Under the pieces are notes generated by a model. The model did not search any database. It saw nothing but the letters and a program-made list of their open reading frames with translations, and was not told the DNA's origin. Shown here one piece after another: positions 1 through 5,036 of a stretch of DNA of 5,487 nucleotides (positions within the stretch are counted from its first letter, which is position 1; the number at the start of each line of letters is the position of its first letter). This stretch comes from Syntrophorhabdus sp. (GTDB lineage: Bacteria; Desulfobacterota; BSN033; UBA1163): the NCBI GenBank assembly GCA_020724025.1, contig DYHU01000252.1, positions 1 to 5,487 on the forward strand, in the 5' to 3' direction. Made by a program: the position numbers and the translations under genes.

Positions 1-1
1 T

Positions 2-562
2 CTAAGCCTCTCCTGGGCGCTGATCACGGCTGTGCCCCTCGGGCTCTATTTAGGAAGAAGGAAGAGGATCGATGAGCTCGTCTCGCCCATGATCTACATC
101 CTCTACCCCATCCCAAAGATCGTCTTTCTTCCCCTCATCCTTCTCCTCTTCGGACTGGGCGATCTTTCCAAGATCTTCATCATCTTCATCATCGTCTTCT
201 TTCAGATTCTGGTGACGACCCGCGATGCATCGAAGGGGATTGACGAAGAACAGATTCTTTCCGTCCTCTCATTAGGCGCCCGTCCAAAGCAGATCTTTCT
301 TCATACGATCTTCCCGGCGTGTCTTCCGAAGATCCTCACCTCCCTGAGGATCAGCATCGGCACTTCGATTGCCGTCCTCTTCTTTGTCGAGTCTTTTGCC
401 ACGCAGAACGGCCTGGGATTTTTCATCTTGGACGCCTGGAGCACCCTCGATTATCTCTCCATGTATACCGGCATCATGGGAATGGGGGTCCTGGGTGTGA
501 TCCTCTATGAAGGCGTGGACCGGATTGAGAGGAAGTATTGTCGCTGGATGTTCGCCCCGTAA
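2..562 (+). CDS. ABC transporter inner-membrane permease, TauC/SsuC/NrtB type, 5'-truncated by window
   Basis: This is the membrane-spanning subunit of an ATP-driven importer of the nitrate/sulfonate/taurine/bicarbonate class; the substrate cannot be read from this piece. The frame is already open at base 2 (LSLSWALITAV...), so the GTG at 32 is internal and the true start lies upstream of the window. About 186 residues remain of a usual 250-280. Hydrophobic stretches include IVFLPLILLLFGLG, IFIIFIIVFFQILV, SIAVLFFVESF and MGMGVLGVILYEGV. The cytoplasmic EAA loop, which docks on the ATPase, is clear around bases 260-360 (LSLGARPKQIF, then FPACLPKILTSLRI), with the family's Gly-Ala and downstream Pro. 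The C-terminus (YEGVDRIERKYCRW) is typical of TauC/SsuC proteins. The ATPase and substrate-binding genes presumably lie to the left. It converges on the 933-1754 gene. The family call is firm; the substrate is unknown. Confidence 0.93.
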   Translation, partial: LSLSWALITAVPLGLYLGRRKRIDELVSPMIYILYPIPKIVFLPLILLLFGLGDLSKIFIIFIIVFFQILVTTRDASKGIDEEQILSVLSLGARPKQIFLHTIFPACLPKILTSLRISIGTSIAVLFFVESFATQNGLGFFILDAWSTLDYLSMYTGIMGMGVLGVILYEGVDRIERKYCRWMFAP

Positions 563-572
563 CCCCACCCAG

Positions 573-594
573 CCTCCCCTTAAATAAGGGGAGG
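573..594. repeat. Perfect 10-bp-arm palindrome after the permease gene
   Basis: The arms CCTCCCCTTA (573-582) and TAAGGGGAGG (585-594) are exact reverse complements separated by AA. It begins 10 bp after the permease stop, in a convergent gap. It would form a strong hairpin in RNA from either strand, but neither side has a T-run, so it is not a canonical intrinsic terminator. Pyrimidine-rich palindromes of this look often occur as dispersed intergenic repeats; whether this one is dispersed cannot be told from one window. Confidence 0.7.
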
Positions 595-635
595 TAACTC
601 AAGAAAACCCGGAAGAATCATAAAAAGGAAGGAAA

Positions 636-916
636 CTGTTTAGCCAAATCAAGTACCCAATCGTATCACGGAGCTGGGCAAGCCGTTCGGTGGAGCCCTG
701 AGGGCGACATCCCGACCTACACGAAAACTATTCTTTATCGGGGAAAGGATTCGAGGCGCACCTTTTGGATCATGGGCGCAGGCCTTTATCCTGATTTAGG
801 AGACTCGCTCAGACGAGATCGTCCCTTTCTCATACCATCCAGAGACCGCCATTCGAAGCCCTGGAAAGAGGCTTGCCCAGCTCCGACTCCGTGGGAATTT
901 CTATTTGGCTAAACAG
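636..916. repeat. 281-bp non-coding element bounded by nested inverted repeats (MITE-like or structured RNA)
   Basis: The ends are a perfect 14-bp inverted repeat: CTGTTTAGCCAAAT (636-649) against ATTTGGCTAAACAG (903-916). Inside lies a second perfect block of 16 bp: CGGAGCTGGGCAAGCC (669-684) against GGCTTGCCCAGCTCCG (870-885). The stretches between the blocks are 19 and 17 bases and do not match well. The interior (685-869) contains no credible gene and only small local dyads, such as GCCCT-G-AGGGC at 695-705. With the palindrome at 573-594, this accounts for most of the 370-bp gap between two convergent genes. No clear target-site duplication is visible outside the ends (GGAAA left, GCACA right). 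It could be a transposon-derived miniature element, a dispersed intergenic repeat, or a long-range-paired RNA. The inverted repeat is seen directly; the nature of the element is not established. Confidence 0.7.
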
Positions 917-932
917 GCACAACGAAAGACCT

Positions 933-1754
933 TTAGACACCGGACATCGAGGGTTTCACGATCACCAGATCATTGGCAACCCTCTTAATATCCTTGACTT
1001 TCTTCACAAGGGCTTCGACCTTTTCCTTCTCCTCCTGAGAGTTGACCATACCGAAAAGCCTGACCAGGTCGCCATTCTCGACCGTGAAGAAGAGGTGCGA
1101 ACTCATCAAACCGGACTCCAGAAGGGCAGACTCAATCTGGCGTTGGAGTGAGAGCCTTTTAAGGTTGGTGACGGAGTCAATGCCACAGAATTTGATCTCC
1201 TCTGACCGGGCTCCAGTAGCGATCATCCTTGCCGCTGAATCGACGCTCAATTTGTCGGTATTGAGGATGAGATCGTAGAGATGGGGGTTGAGCCAGTCTT
1301 CATCAAAGGCAAACCGGATGAATCCCCTTTTGTCGTGATCAGATCGGTGGATTACCTTTTCAGCCACCTCTTTGCCGACTTGCTTCTCCTCCATCACTCT
1401 TTTGACCCTCTTCTCCATGGAGCCCGTCACCAGGACATGGAAGGCGCAGTCAAACGAGTGGAGCAGAAGCTGGCTTCCCCGGCCGAAAAATAGGGCATCG
1501 CCCTTTTTCGCGACTTCATAAATGACGGACTGCAAGCGGTCGAGGTAGATCTTTGGTTTTTCGCTGAAGAACCTTTCCAACAGCGCCGGGCTCTTTTCGC
1601 CCAACTTTTTGATATCGGAGAGATAACCCATCTCATCGGCCGCCTTGAAGAGCTCCTCCTCCCCATAGAAGTTGTAGTTCAATTCTTTGGCCACCTGCCG
1701 GGCAATCTTCTCGCCACCCGTCCCAAGCATTTCCGAAATGGTAATGAAATACAT
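933..1754 (-). CDS. Cytidylate kinase-like protein (Cytidylate_kin2) with C-terminal BON domain
   Basis: This 273-residue cytoplasmic P-loop-type protein begins with a strand and a degenerate nucleotide-binding loop (residues 3-25: ITISEMLGTGG, then EKIARQVAKEL), as in the Cytidylate_kin2 family (ISRQxGSGGxxIA) rather than canonical CMP kinase. Other family landmarks are FFGRGSQLLL (89-98), VLVTGSMEKRVKRVM (107-121) and the block 137-178 containing RSDHDKRGFIR, DEDWLNPHLYDLILNT and SVDSAARMI. The last ~70 residues (about 203-266) fit a BON domain: VENGDLVRLFGMVNSQEE, then VKDIKRVANDLVIV. BON domains bind lipid or ligand and usually occur in envelope or regulatory proteins. The ATG start is supported by AAGGAGGG (1763-1770), 8 nt upstream. 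It lies 63 bp after fumC in the same direction, probably one operon. Kinase activity on CMP is unproven for this family, so a housekeeping cmk call is not justified. Confidence 0.88.
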   Translation of the reverse strand: MYFITISEMLGTGGEKIARQVAKELNYNFYGEEELFKAADEMGYLSDIKKLGEKSPALLERFFSEKPKIYLDRLQSVIYEVAKKGDALFFGRGSQLLLHSFDCAFHVLVTGSMEKRVKRVMEEKQVGKEVAEKVIHRSDHDKRGFIRFAFDEDWLNPHLYDLILNTDKLSVDSAARMIATGARSEEIKFCGIDSVTNLKRLSLQRQIESALLESGLMSSHLFFTVENGDLVRLFGMVNSQEEKEKVEALVKKVKDIKRVANDLVIVKPSMSGV

Positions 1755-1762
1755 AATTATCG

Positions 1763-1770
1763 CCCTCCTT
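1763..1770 (-). promoter_or_regulatory. Strong Shine-Dalgarno of the cytidylate-kinase-like gene
   Basis: AAGGAGGG on the minus strand, 8 nt from the ATG at 1754. It fixes the start and shows that this gene can be translated independently of fumC, with which it does not overlap. Confidence 0.8.
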
Positions 1771-1817
1771 TCTCGATTTCATCCCTTATTTAAAGATGAT
1801 CACCCAATATTGTATTG

Positions 1818-3239
1818 TCAAGCTCTCTTCATCTTCTTTGTTGGGGCGATCATTGAACGGGGATCAAGCAGACGATTTAACTCTTCTTTGGAAAGAATCC
1901 CTTCTTCCTCTACGACCTGGCGGATCGTTTTTCGATCCGCATAGGCTTTTTTTGCGAGGCGGGCGGCCTCATCATACCCGATTTTGGGAGCCAGGGCCGT
2001 GACCAGGGCCAGGCTTTTTTCAATCATCTCTTCGCATCGCTCCTGATCTGCCTCCAGTCCCTTGACACATCTCCTATTGAAATTATCGACCCCATTGGCA
2101 AGGAGCCGGATCGATTCCAGCAGATTGTGAGCGATCAAGGGCATCATCGCATTGAGTTCAAAATAGCCGCTGAGGCCGCCCAGAGTAATGGCCGAATCAT
2201 TTCCGATCACCTGGGCGCACACCTGGATCATGGATTCAGGGATGACCGGGTTGACTTTTCCGGGCATCATAGAAGAGCCCGGTTGAGTCTCCGGGAGATG
2301 AATTTCCCCAATCCCGCAACGGGGGCCGGAACCCAGCCACCGGATGTCGTTGGCGATTTTAATGAGACTGACCGCTACGGTTTTCAGGGCTCCGCTCATT
2401 TCTACCGAGGCATCCCGGGCTCCCTGGGCTTCAAAGTGACAGACCGCCTTTCGGAAGTGTCCTCCGATTGTTTGGTTGATTATGGAGATGGCTTTCCTTG
2501 CAAACCGGGGATGAGTATTGGCCCCTGTCCCAACGGCAGTCCCACCCAGAGGAAGTTCGTAGAGCGACTCCATGGCATTCTGAATTCGATGGATGCCGAA
2601 CTTCACCTGCTGTGCATATCCCTCAAATTCCTGACCCAATCGAATGGGAAGCGCATCCTGGAGATGGGTTCTGCCAATTTTAAGAACGGGATGGAACTCC
2701 TTCGCCTTGGCTTTGAGCGCCTGACAGAGGTCTCCTAAGGCAGGAAGAAGCTTTTCGAGAAGAAGGTTTACTGAGGCGATATGGATTGCAGATGGAAAGA
2801 CATCGTTACTTGATTGACATAGATTCACATGGTCGTTGGGATGAACCGGCTTGTAGATTCCTTTTTTACCCCCTAAGATTTCATTCGCCCGGTTGGCGAT
2901 CACCTCATTGGCATTCATGTGAGTCGAGGTGCCGGAGCCGGTCTGAAAAATATCGATCACAAATTGTTCATCCCATCTCCCCTGCATGACCTCATAAGAA
3001 GCCTTTTCAATAGCCCTTGCAATTCTCTTTTCAAGAAGGCCCAGCTCTGAGTTCGCCCTGGCCGAGGCGTATTTTATAAGGCCCAGGGCATGGATCAATT
3101 CCCTTCCGAACCGGTATCCGCTAACAGGAAAATTCTCAACCGCCCTCTGCGTGTTAGCGCCATAGTAAGCCTCTTTCGGAACCCTCACCGGACCCATCGA
3201 ATCTTTTTCTATTCGATATTTTTGATTTGAGCTAACCAT
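1818..3239 (-). CDS. fumC: Class II fumarate hydratase (fumarase C)
   Basis: This is a soluble, oxygen-stable, iron-independent homotetrameric enzyme that interconverts fumarate and L-malate in the TCA cycle; in anaerobes it may run in either direction. Its 473 residues match the family's usual ~465. Visible signatures in order: YRIEKDSMGPVRVP (8-21), GSGTSTHMNANE (101-112), the substrate-site motif HPNDHVN (133-139), GRTHLQDA (189-196) with catalytic His192, and the fumarase/aspartase signature GSSMMPGKVNP (321-331) with catalytic Ser322, Lys328 and Asn330. All align with E. coli FumC (His188, Ser318) at a constant +4 offset. THLQDA rather than an aspartase-type loop favours fumarase. The ATG at 3239 is preceded by GAAGGGAG (3246-3253) at 6 nt. 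No frameshift or key-residue loss is seen. The RES toxin gene lies 63 bp upstream in the same direction; the cytidylate-kinase-like gene follows. Confidence 0.97.
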   Translation of the reverse strand: MVSSNQKYRIEKDSMGPVRVPKEAYYGANTQRAVENFPVSGYRFGRELIHALGLIKYASARANSELGLLEKRIARAIEKASYEVMQGRWDEQFVIDIFQTGSGTSTHMNANEVIANRANEILGGKKGIYKPVHPNDHVNLCQSSNDVFPSAIHIASVNLLLEKLLPALGDLCQALKAKAKEFHPVLKIGRTHLQDALPIRLGQEFEGYAQQVKFGIHRIQNAMESLYELPLGGTAVGTGANTHPRFARKAISIINQTIGGHFRKAVCHFEAQGARDASVEMSGALKTVAVSLIKIANDIRWLGSGPRCGIGEIHLPETQPGSSMMPGKVNPVIPESMIQVCAQVIGNDSAITLGGLSGYFELNAMMPLIAHNLLESIRLLANGVDNFNRRCVKGLEADQERCEEMIEKSLALVTALAPKIGYDEAARLAKKAYADRKTIRQVVEEEGILSKEELNRLLDPRSMIAPTKKMKRA

Positions 3240-3259
3240 ATTCGACTCCCTTCTTGTAG

Positions 3260-3273
3260 CTAATTCTGATTAG
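3260..3273. promoter_or_regulatory. Short palindrome upstream of fumC, possible operator
   Basis: CTAAT-TCTG-ATTAG lies 21 bp upstream of the fumC ATG, between the toxin gene and fumC. The 5-bp arms are perfect, but such a short dyad can arise by chance. No convincing -35/-10 pair was found in the 63-bp gap. It may be a small regulator site or meaningless. Confidence 0.25.
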
Positions 3274-3302
3274 TTCATCTGACGGAGAAGAGGGGAATTC
3301 CT

Positions 3303-3764
3303 TTATTTTCGAAGCAAGCGTCTATCAAACATATAGCTTTCGACACTGGAAATAACCACTCTGTTTATGTCCGGATGTTTTGGATTGATCAGTGTGTTGA
3401 ATTCATCCAGTACAACCACCGAAGGGACACGAAGCAAAAGTGAACGCATGGCCATGGCCCATTTGGATCCCAAATCAGCTAATTCTGGAGGGGCGGGGTA
3501 GTCCCGCCAATTCTTTGGTAGATCAGCTATCGAGATTTGTTCAACAACGATGTCGTCCGGTATATCAAGACAGGCAATACTTAGATTGCTTGGTAGTATG
3601 GATAAAGGTACATGAACCCAAAATTCCAATGTTGTAAGCGATCTATTTTCTGATGCATATACGACAGGGATATCCTTTCGATTCCATCTTCCCCCATGCA
3701 ACATGGCTCCGGTTCCTGATAGATCGCGAATGGATCGAGTCTTAGCAATCCGAAAAACTTGCAC
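3303..3764 (-). CDS. RES-domain toxin of a RES-Xre type II toxin-antitoxin system
   Basis: This 153-residue RES-domain protein belongs to the family of MbcT and ResT, toxins that deplete cellular NAD+ (phosphorolysis or hydrolysis) and arrest growth until neutralised. Family landmarks in order: FRIAK at 4-8; GGRWN at 24-28 with conserved Arg26; YASENRSLTTLEFWVH at 36-51 with conserved Glu47; LGSKWAMAMRSLLLRVPSVV at 98-117 with conserved Ser115; then DEFNTLINPKHPDINRV at 120-136 and the closing FDRRLL. The Arg-Glu-Ser set that names the family is present, so the toxin is probably active. It starts with GTG at 3764, and that G is also the last base of the antitoxin's TAG stop (TAGTG). This implies translational coupling, in line with the weak Shine-Dalgarno (GGGTG). 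Length is normal. The family call is firm; the exact NAD chemistry is by homology. Confidence 0.94.
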   Translation of the reverse strand: MQVFRIAKTRSIRDLSGTGAMLHGGRWNRKDIPVVYASENRSLTTLEFWVHVPLSILPSNLSIACLDIPDDIVVEQISIADLPKNWRDYPAPPELADLGSKWAMAMRSLLLRVPSVVVLDEFNTLINPKHPDINRVVISSVESYMFDRRLLRK

Positions 3765-4195
3765 TAAGAGAGCACCCCGTGCTCGATTCGCCCAAGTTCA
3801 TCGAGGACCATTTGCGTCCCGAACCTTGAGTTCAGTAGGTTGAGCGGCGTTTTATTCCCAAGTGCAACATTGGGTTGTTTCATCCAGACGAGAAAATGGT
3901 TTTTGTCTTCAAAGACTTCAACCCCTTTCGCAACCACTTCGGCAATTTGTAAAATCTGTTCCGATACGGCGCGATTGAAATGTTGGCGAGGGGTGTATCT
4001 TTGTATGGTCCGCCCGCTGATCGGTAGAAGCTCTGCAATTTGATCTATTGGAAAGGACAAATATCTCGCGAGATTCAACAGAGCGCCCTTTGTAACTCCG
4101 TGATCGCTCAACGCGATCAAGTCTTGCCGCTTCTGTATTCTCATATGAAGCACCTTTTGTCCGCCTAATATTCTTTCAATGGCAGATAATTGCAT
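3764..4195 (-). CDS. Xre/MbcA/ParS-type antitoxin with DUF2384 toxin-binding domain
   Basis: This antitoxin is the partner of the RES toxin that follows it. The N-terminal half is a helical HTH-like region (LARYLSFPIDQIAELLPISGRTIQRY), expected to dimerise and bind the promoter. The C-terminal half is a DUF2384/MbcA_C domain that occludes the toxin active site, with the hallmark series VFEDKNHFLVWMKQPNVALG, KTPLNLL and LDELGRIEHGVLS. I choose the ATG at 4195 (MQLSAIERILGG..., 143 aa). It has an excellent GGAGGAGG (4200-4207), whereas the longer ATG at 4228 (154 aa) has no Shine-Dalgarno and lies inside the operator palindrome. It overlaps the toxin start by one base. Autorepression, tightened by toxin-antitoxin complex binding, is expected from the family and fits the paired palindromes upstream. 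It is somewhat longer at the N-terminus than minimal MbcA proteins. Confidence 0.93.
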   Translation of the reverse strand: MQLSAIERILGGQKVLHMRIQKRQDLIALSDHGVTKGALLNLARYLSFPIDQIAELLPISGRTIQRYTPRQHFNRAVSEQILQIAEVVAKGVEVFEDKNHFLVWMKQPNVALGNKTPLNLLNSRFGTQMVLDELGRIEHGVLS

Positions 4196-4199
4196 GTTG

Positions 4200-4207
4200 C
4201 CTCCTCC
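4200..4207 (-). promoter_or_regulatory. Ribosome binding site that sets the antitoxin start at 4195
   Basis: GGAGGAGG on the minus strand, with its first GGAGG core 7 nt from the ATG at 4195. The alternative in-frame ATG at 4228 has only AT-rich operator sequence before it. This site decides for the shorter 143-residue product. Confidence 0.85.
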
Positions 4208-4214
4208 ATTCAAT

Positions 4215-4249
4215 ATGACATTTGTCATAATTATAATGACATATGTCGC
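4215..4249. promoter_or_regulatory. Paired palindromic operator of the RES-Xre operon
   Basis: Two related dyads are present. ATGACA-TT-TGTCAT (4215-4228) has perfect 6-bp arms. ATGACA-TA-TGTCGC (4236-4249) has a perfect 10-bp core, GACATATGTC. Their centres are 21 bp apart, two helical turns, so two dimers could bind the same DNA face. They cover the -10 region and the leader just upstream of the antitoxin Shine-Dalgarno. Binding by the antitoxin or toxin-antitoxin complex is inferred from how MbcA/Xre-type modules regulate themselves; the repeats are seen directly. Confidence 0.75.
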
Positions 4250-4262
4250 AACTCTTTGTCAA
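4230..4262 (-). promoter_or_regulatory. Putative sigma70-type promoter of the RES-Xre operon
   Basis: A consensus -35, TTGACA, reads on the minus strand at 4262-4257. Downstream, CATTAT (4238-4233) lies at an 18-nt spacing. The better-looking TATAAT (4235-4230) lies at 21 nt, longer than usual. Either hexamer would sit within or beside the operator dyads, consistent with repression by steric occlusion. The exact -10 is undecided. Confidence 0.5.
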
Positions 4263-4276
4263 GAAAATAATGAACA

Positions 4277-4324
4277 GAGGGCGGAAGACATCCATCTCGG
4301 ACGTCGGCTGCATATTCCGCCCTC
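4277..4324 (-). terminator. 48-nt compound hairpin upstream of the TA promoter, possible terminator
   Basis: The outer arms GAGGGCGGAA and TTCCGCCCTC are perfect 10-bp complements (4277-4286 and 4315-4324). On the minus strand an inner stem, GACGTCC with GGATGTC, forms seven pairs including one G-U, with loop GAGAT. A 9-nt bulge lies on one side only. Moderately T-rich DNA follows on the minus strand (TGTTCATTATTTTCTT), just before the TTGACA of the TA promoter. It could insulate the TA operon from leftward transcription, but it lacks a clean T-run. It could equally be a protein-binding or mobile-element structure. Confidence 0.4.
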
Positions 4325-4521
4325 ATAGCAAGTGCCATCGAGCATCGTTGGATTTATACATTGACTCCATATTATCCCACGCCTCCAATACCAAGCGCCT
4401 TGTTCGGTATTCGCCGTATTCGCTTTCCTCTTTTTCCTTGAGGACGCGGAAGGTTTCGCCAGAAGAATCCTTCTTTTCGAATGTTTTGAATTCCGAATTC
4501 CGCAATCTCTCCGAGCCAGAG

Positions 4522-4567
4522 GGCTCTCCCTCCGGGGCAGAAGCCCTTCTGGGGCGGAGCCTGAGCC
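4522..4567. repeat. 46-bp stepped palindrome
   Basis: The paired blocks, from outside in, are GGCTC/GAGCC (4522-4526 with 4563-4567), CTCCG/CGGAG (4530-4534 with 4555-4559) and CAGAAG/CTTCTG (4538-4543 with 4546-4551). They are separated by symmetrical 3/3-nt mismatched steps around a 2-bp centre. The regular spacing makes it look like a folded repeat unit or the relic of a mobile-element end. No T-run follows, so it is not a standard terminator. Confidence 0.5.
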
Positions 4568-4650
4568 GGAGGCCGAAATCCGCATTAAGCAGGGCCAACT
4601 TTTTTATGGATGACACCACAGCTTAATTTTTATGACATATGAAGATGTGA

Positions 4651-4666
4651 CCCCGAAGCCCCGAAG
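4651..4666. repeat. 8-bp tandem duplication at the recombinase break
   Basis: CCCCGAAG occurs twice head to tail exactly where similarity to the recombinase family ends. It could be a slippage duplication or the scar of an insertion and excision that truncated the gene. Confidence 0.6.
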
Positions 4667-4874
4667 CCACCTCCAGATGAGTCAGGAAGCCTTCGATTTT
4701 GGGTTCAGCCGGAAAGAGATCGTCGCGCGAACGCATGCCATGGAAACGGATAAAACGCACTATCCAGTCCACATAGGAACGCTCGGTGTGAATCGAGTAG
4801 TGATGGAGGCGCAGATACTGGCGGACTTCATCGAGAAGTTTCGGCTGTTTTAGTTCTTGACTTAGCGTCGAGTC

Positions 4875-4886
4875 AGGTATATACCT
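4875..4886. repeat. 12-bp perfect palindrome AGGTATATACCT
   Basis: A perfect 12-bp palindrome lies inside the atypical N-terminal codons of the recombinase remnant. It could be an operator or a recombination-related site, or chance; nothing else supports a role. Confidence 0.35.
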
Positions 4887-4914
4887 TCCTTTCAAAGCTG
4901 TTGCCCAGATATGG

Positions 4915-4982
4915 CTGATAACGGGCATCGGGCAAAAGTGCCCGAAAACCCCTCCAATATCACATTATCAGGGCAAAAGTGC
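4915..4982. repeat. Short direct and inverted repeats beside the recombinase remnant
   Basis: GGGCAAAAGTGC occurs at 4930-4941 and again at 4971-4982, a 41-bp step. The first copy is part of a perfect hairpin, CGGGCA-AAAG-TGCCCG (4929-4944), that abuts the ATG of the remnant. The pair CTGATAA (4915-4921) and TTATCAG (4965-4971) is inverted around it. Such clustered repeats at the 5' side of a recombinase gene resemble an element end or recombination site. No known attI or attC layout was recognised. Confidence 0.55.
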
Positions 4983-5020
4983 AAGTTAATCAATGGTTAG
5001 CCCATAAATGATAAGAGAAA

Positions 5021-5026
5021 AGGTGG
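5021..5026 (+). promoter_or_regulatory. Ribosome binding site supporting the TTG start at 5037
   Basis: AGGTGG lies 10 nt before the TTG at 5037. The frame has no ATG or GTG between its upstream stop (4998-5000) and this TTG. A TATAAT overlaps the spacer (5027-5032) but has no good -35 partner, and using it would leave the message leaderless. Confidence 0.55.
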
Positions 5027-5036
5027 TATAATTGAA

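Larger units (their letters stand above)
4263..4622. other. 360-bp accessory stretch without a convincing gene
   Basis: Both strands are open for about 100 codons here (plus 4243-4626, minus 4619-4323). Neither translation shows a recognisable domain, neither has a good Shine-Dalgarno, and the two overlap each other, so no gene is called. The stretch separates the TA promoter from the recombinase remnant. It holds two dyads (4277-4324, 4522-4567) and a small tandem repeat, GAATTCC x2 (4488-4501). It looks like degraded intergenic or mobile-element DNA. Confidence 0.6.
4623..4928 (-). pseudogene. Truncated integron-type tyrosine recombinase (N-terminal remnant)
   Basis: The 101-codon frame matches the N-terminal core-binding (SAM-like) domain of tyrosine recombinases, in the style of integron integrases. 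Residues 29-49 (PKLLDEVRQYLR, LHHYSIHTE), 51-64 (SYVDWIVRFIRFHG) and 79-87 (EGFLTHLEV) line up with the usual integrase N-terminus. Homology then stops at about residue 88 and the frame ends in GLRGHIFICHKN. The catalytic half, with the Arg-His-Arg-Tyr residues, is absent, so about 90 of some 320-340 residues remain and the product cannot recombine DNA. The break coincides with an 8-bp tandem duplication, CCCCGAAG (4651-4666). The first ~27 residues are atypical, and no Shine-Dalgarno precedes the ATG. Some IS91-group elements also carry a tyrosine recombinase gene, so an integron origin is likely but not certain. Confidence 0.75.

Noticed and set aside
563..932. Intrinsic terminator for either convergent gene
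   Set aside because: The hairpin at 573-594 has no T-run on either side and no other GC stem followed by T residues was found.
873..1151. 92-codon plus-strand frame across the right arm of the inverted repeat
   Set aside because: Mostly antisense to the cytidylate-kinase-like gene and has no family resemblance or start signal.
933..1754. Housekeeping cytidylate kinase (cmk)
   Set aside because: The nucleotide-binding loop and overall motifs fit the Cytidylate_kin2 family with an added BON domain, not canonical CMP kinase.
2127..2738. 203-codon plus-strand frame inside fumC
   Set aside because: Lies entirely antisense to a complete, motif-perfect fumarase gene; a shadow frame.
4323..4619. 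Open frame of 98 codons on the minus strand, and the 127-codon frame opposite (4243-4626)
   Set aside because: No recognisable domain, no good ribosome binding site, and the two overlap on opposite strands across dyads; treated as chance open frames.
4913..5002. Possible integron attC site: GGCT-gat-AAC at 4913-4922 against GTTAGCC at 4996-5002
   Set aside because: The outer cores pair only with a 3-nt bulge, GTTAGCC departs from the GTTRRRY consensus, and no inner paired L-boxes are visible.
5027..5032. TATAAT as the -10 box of the DUF4258-like gene
   Set aside because: No acceptable -35 at 15-19 nt, and transcription would start at or after the start codon, which conflicts with the upstream AGGTGG.
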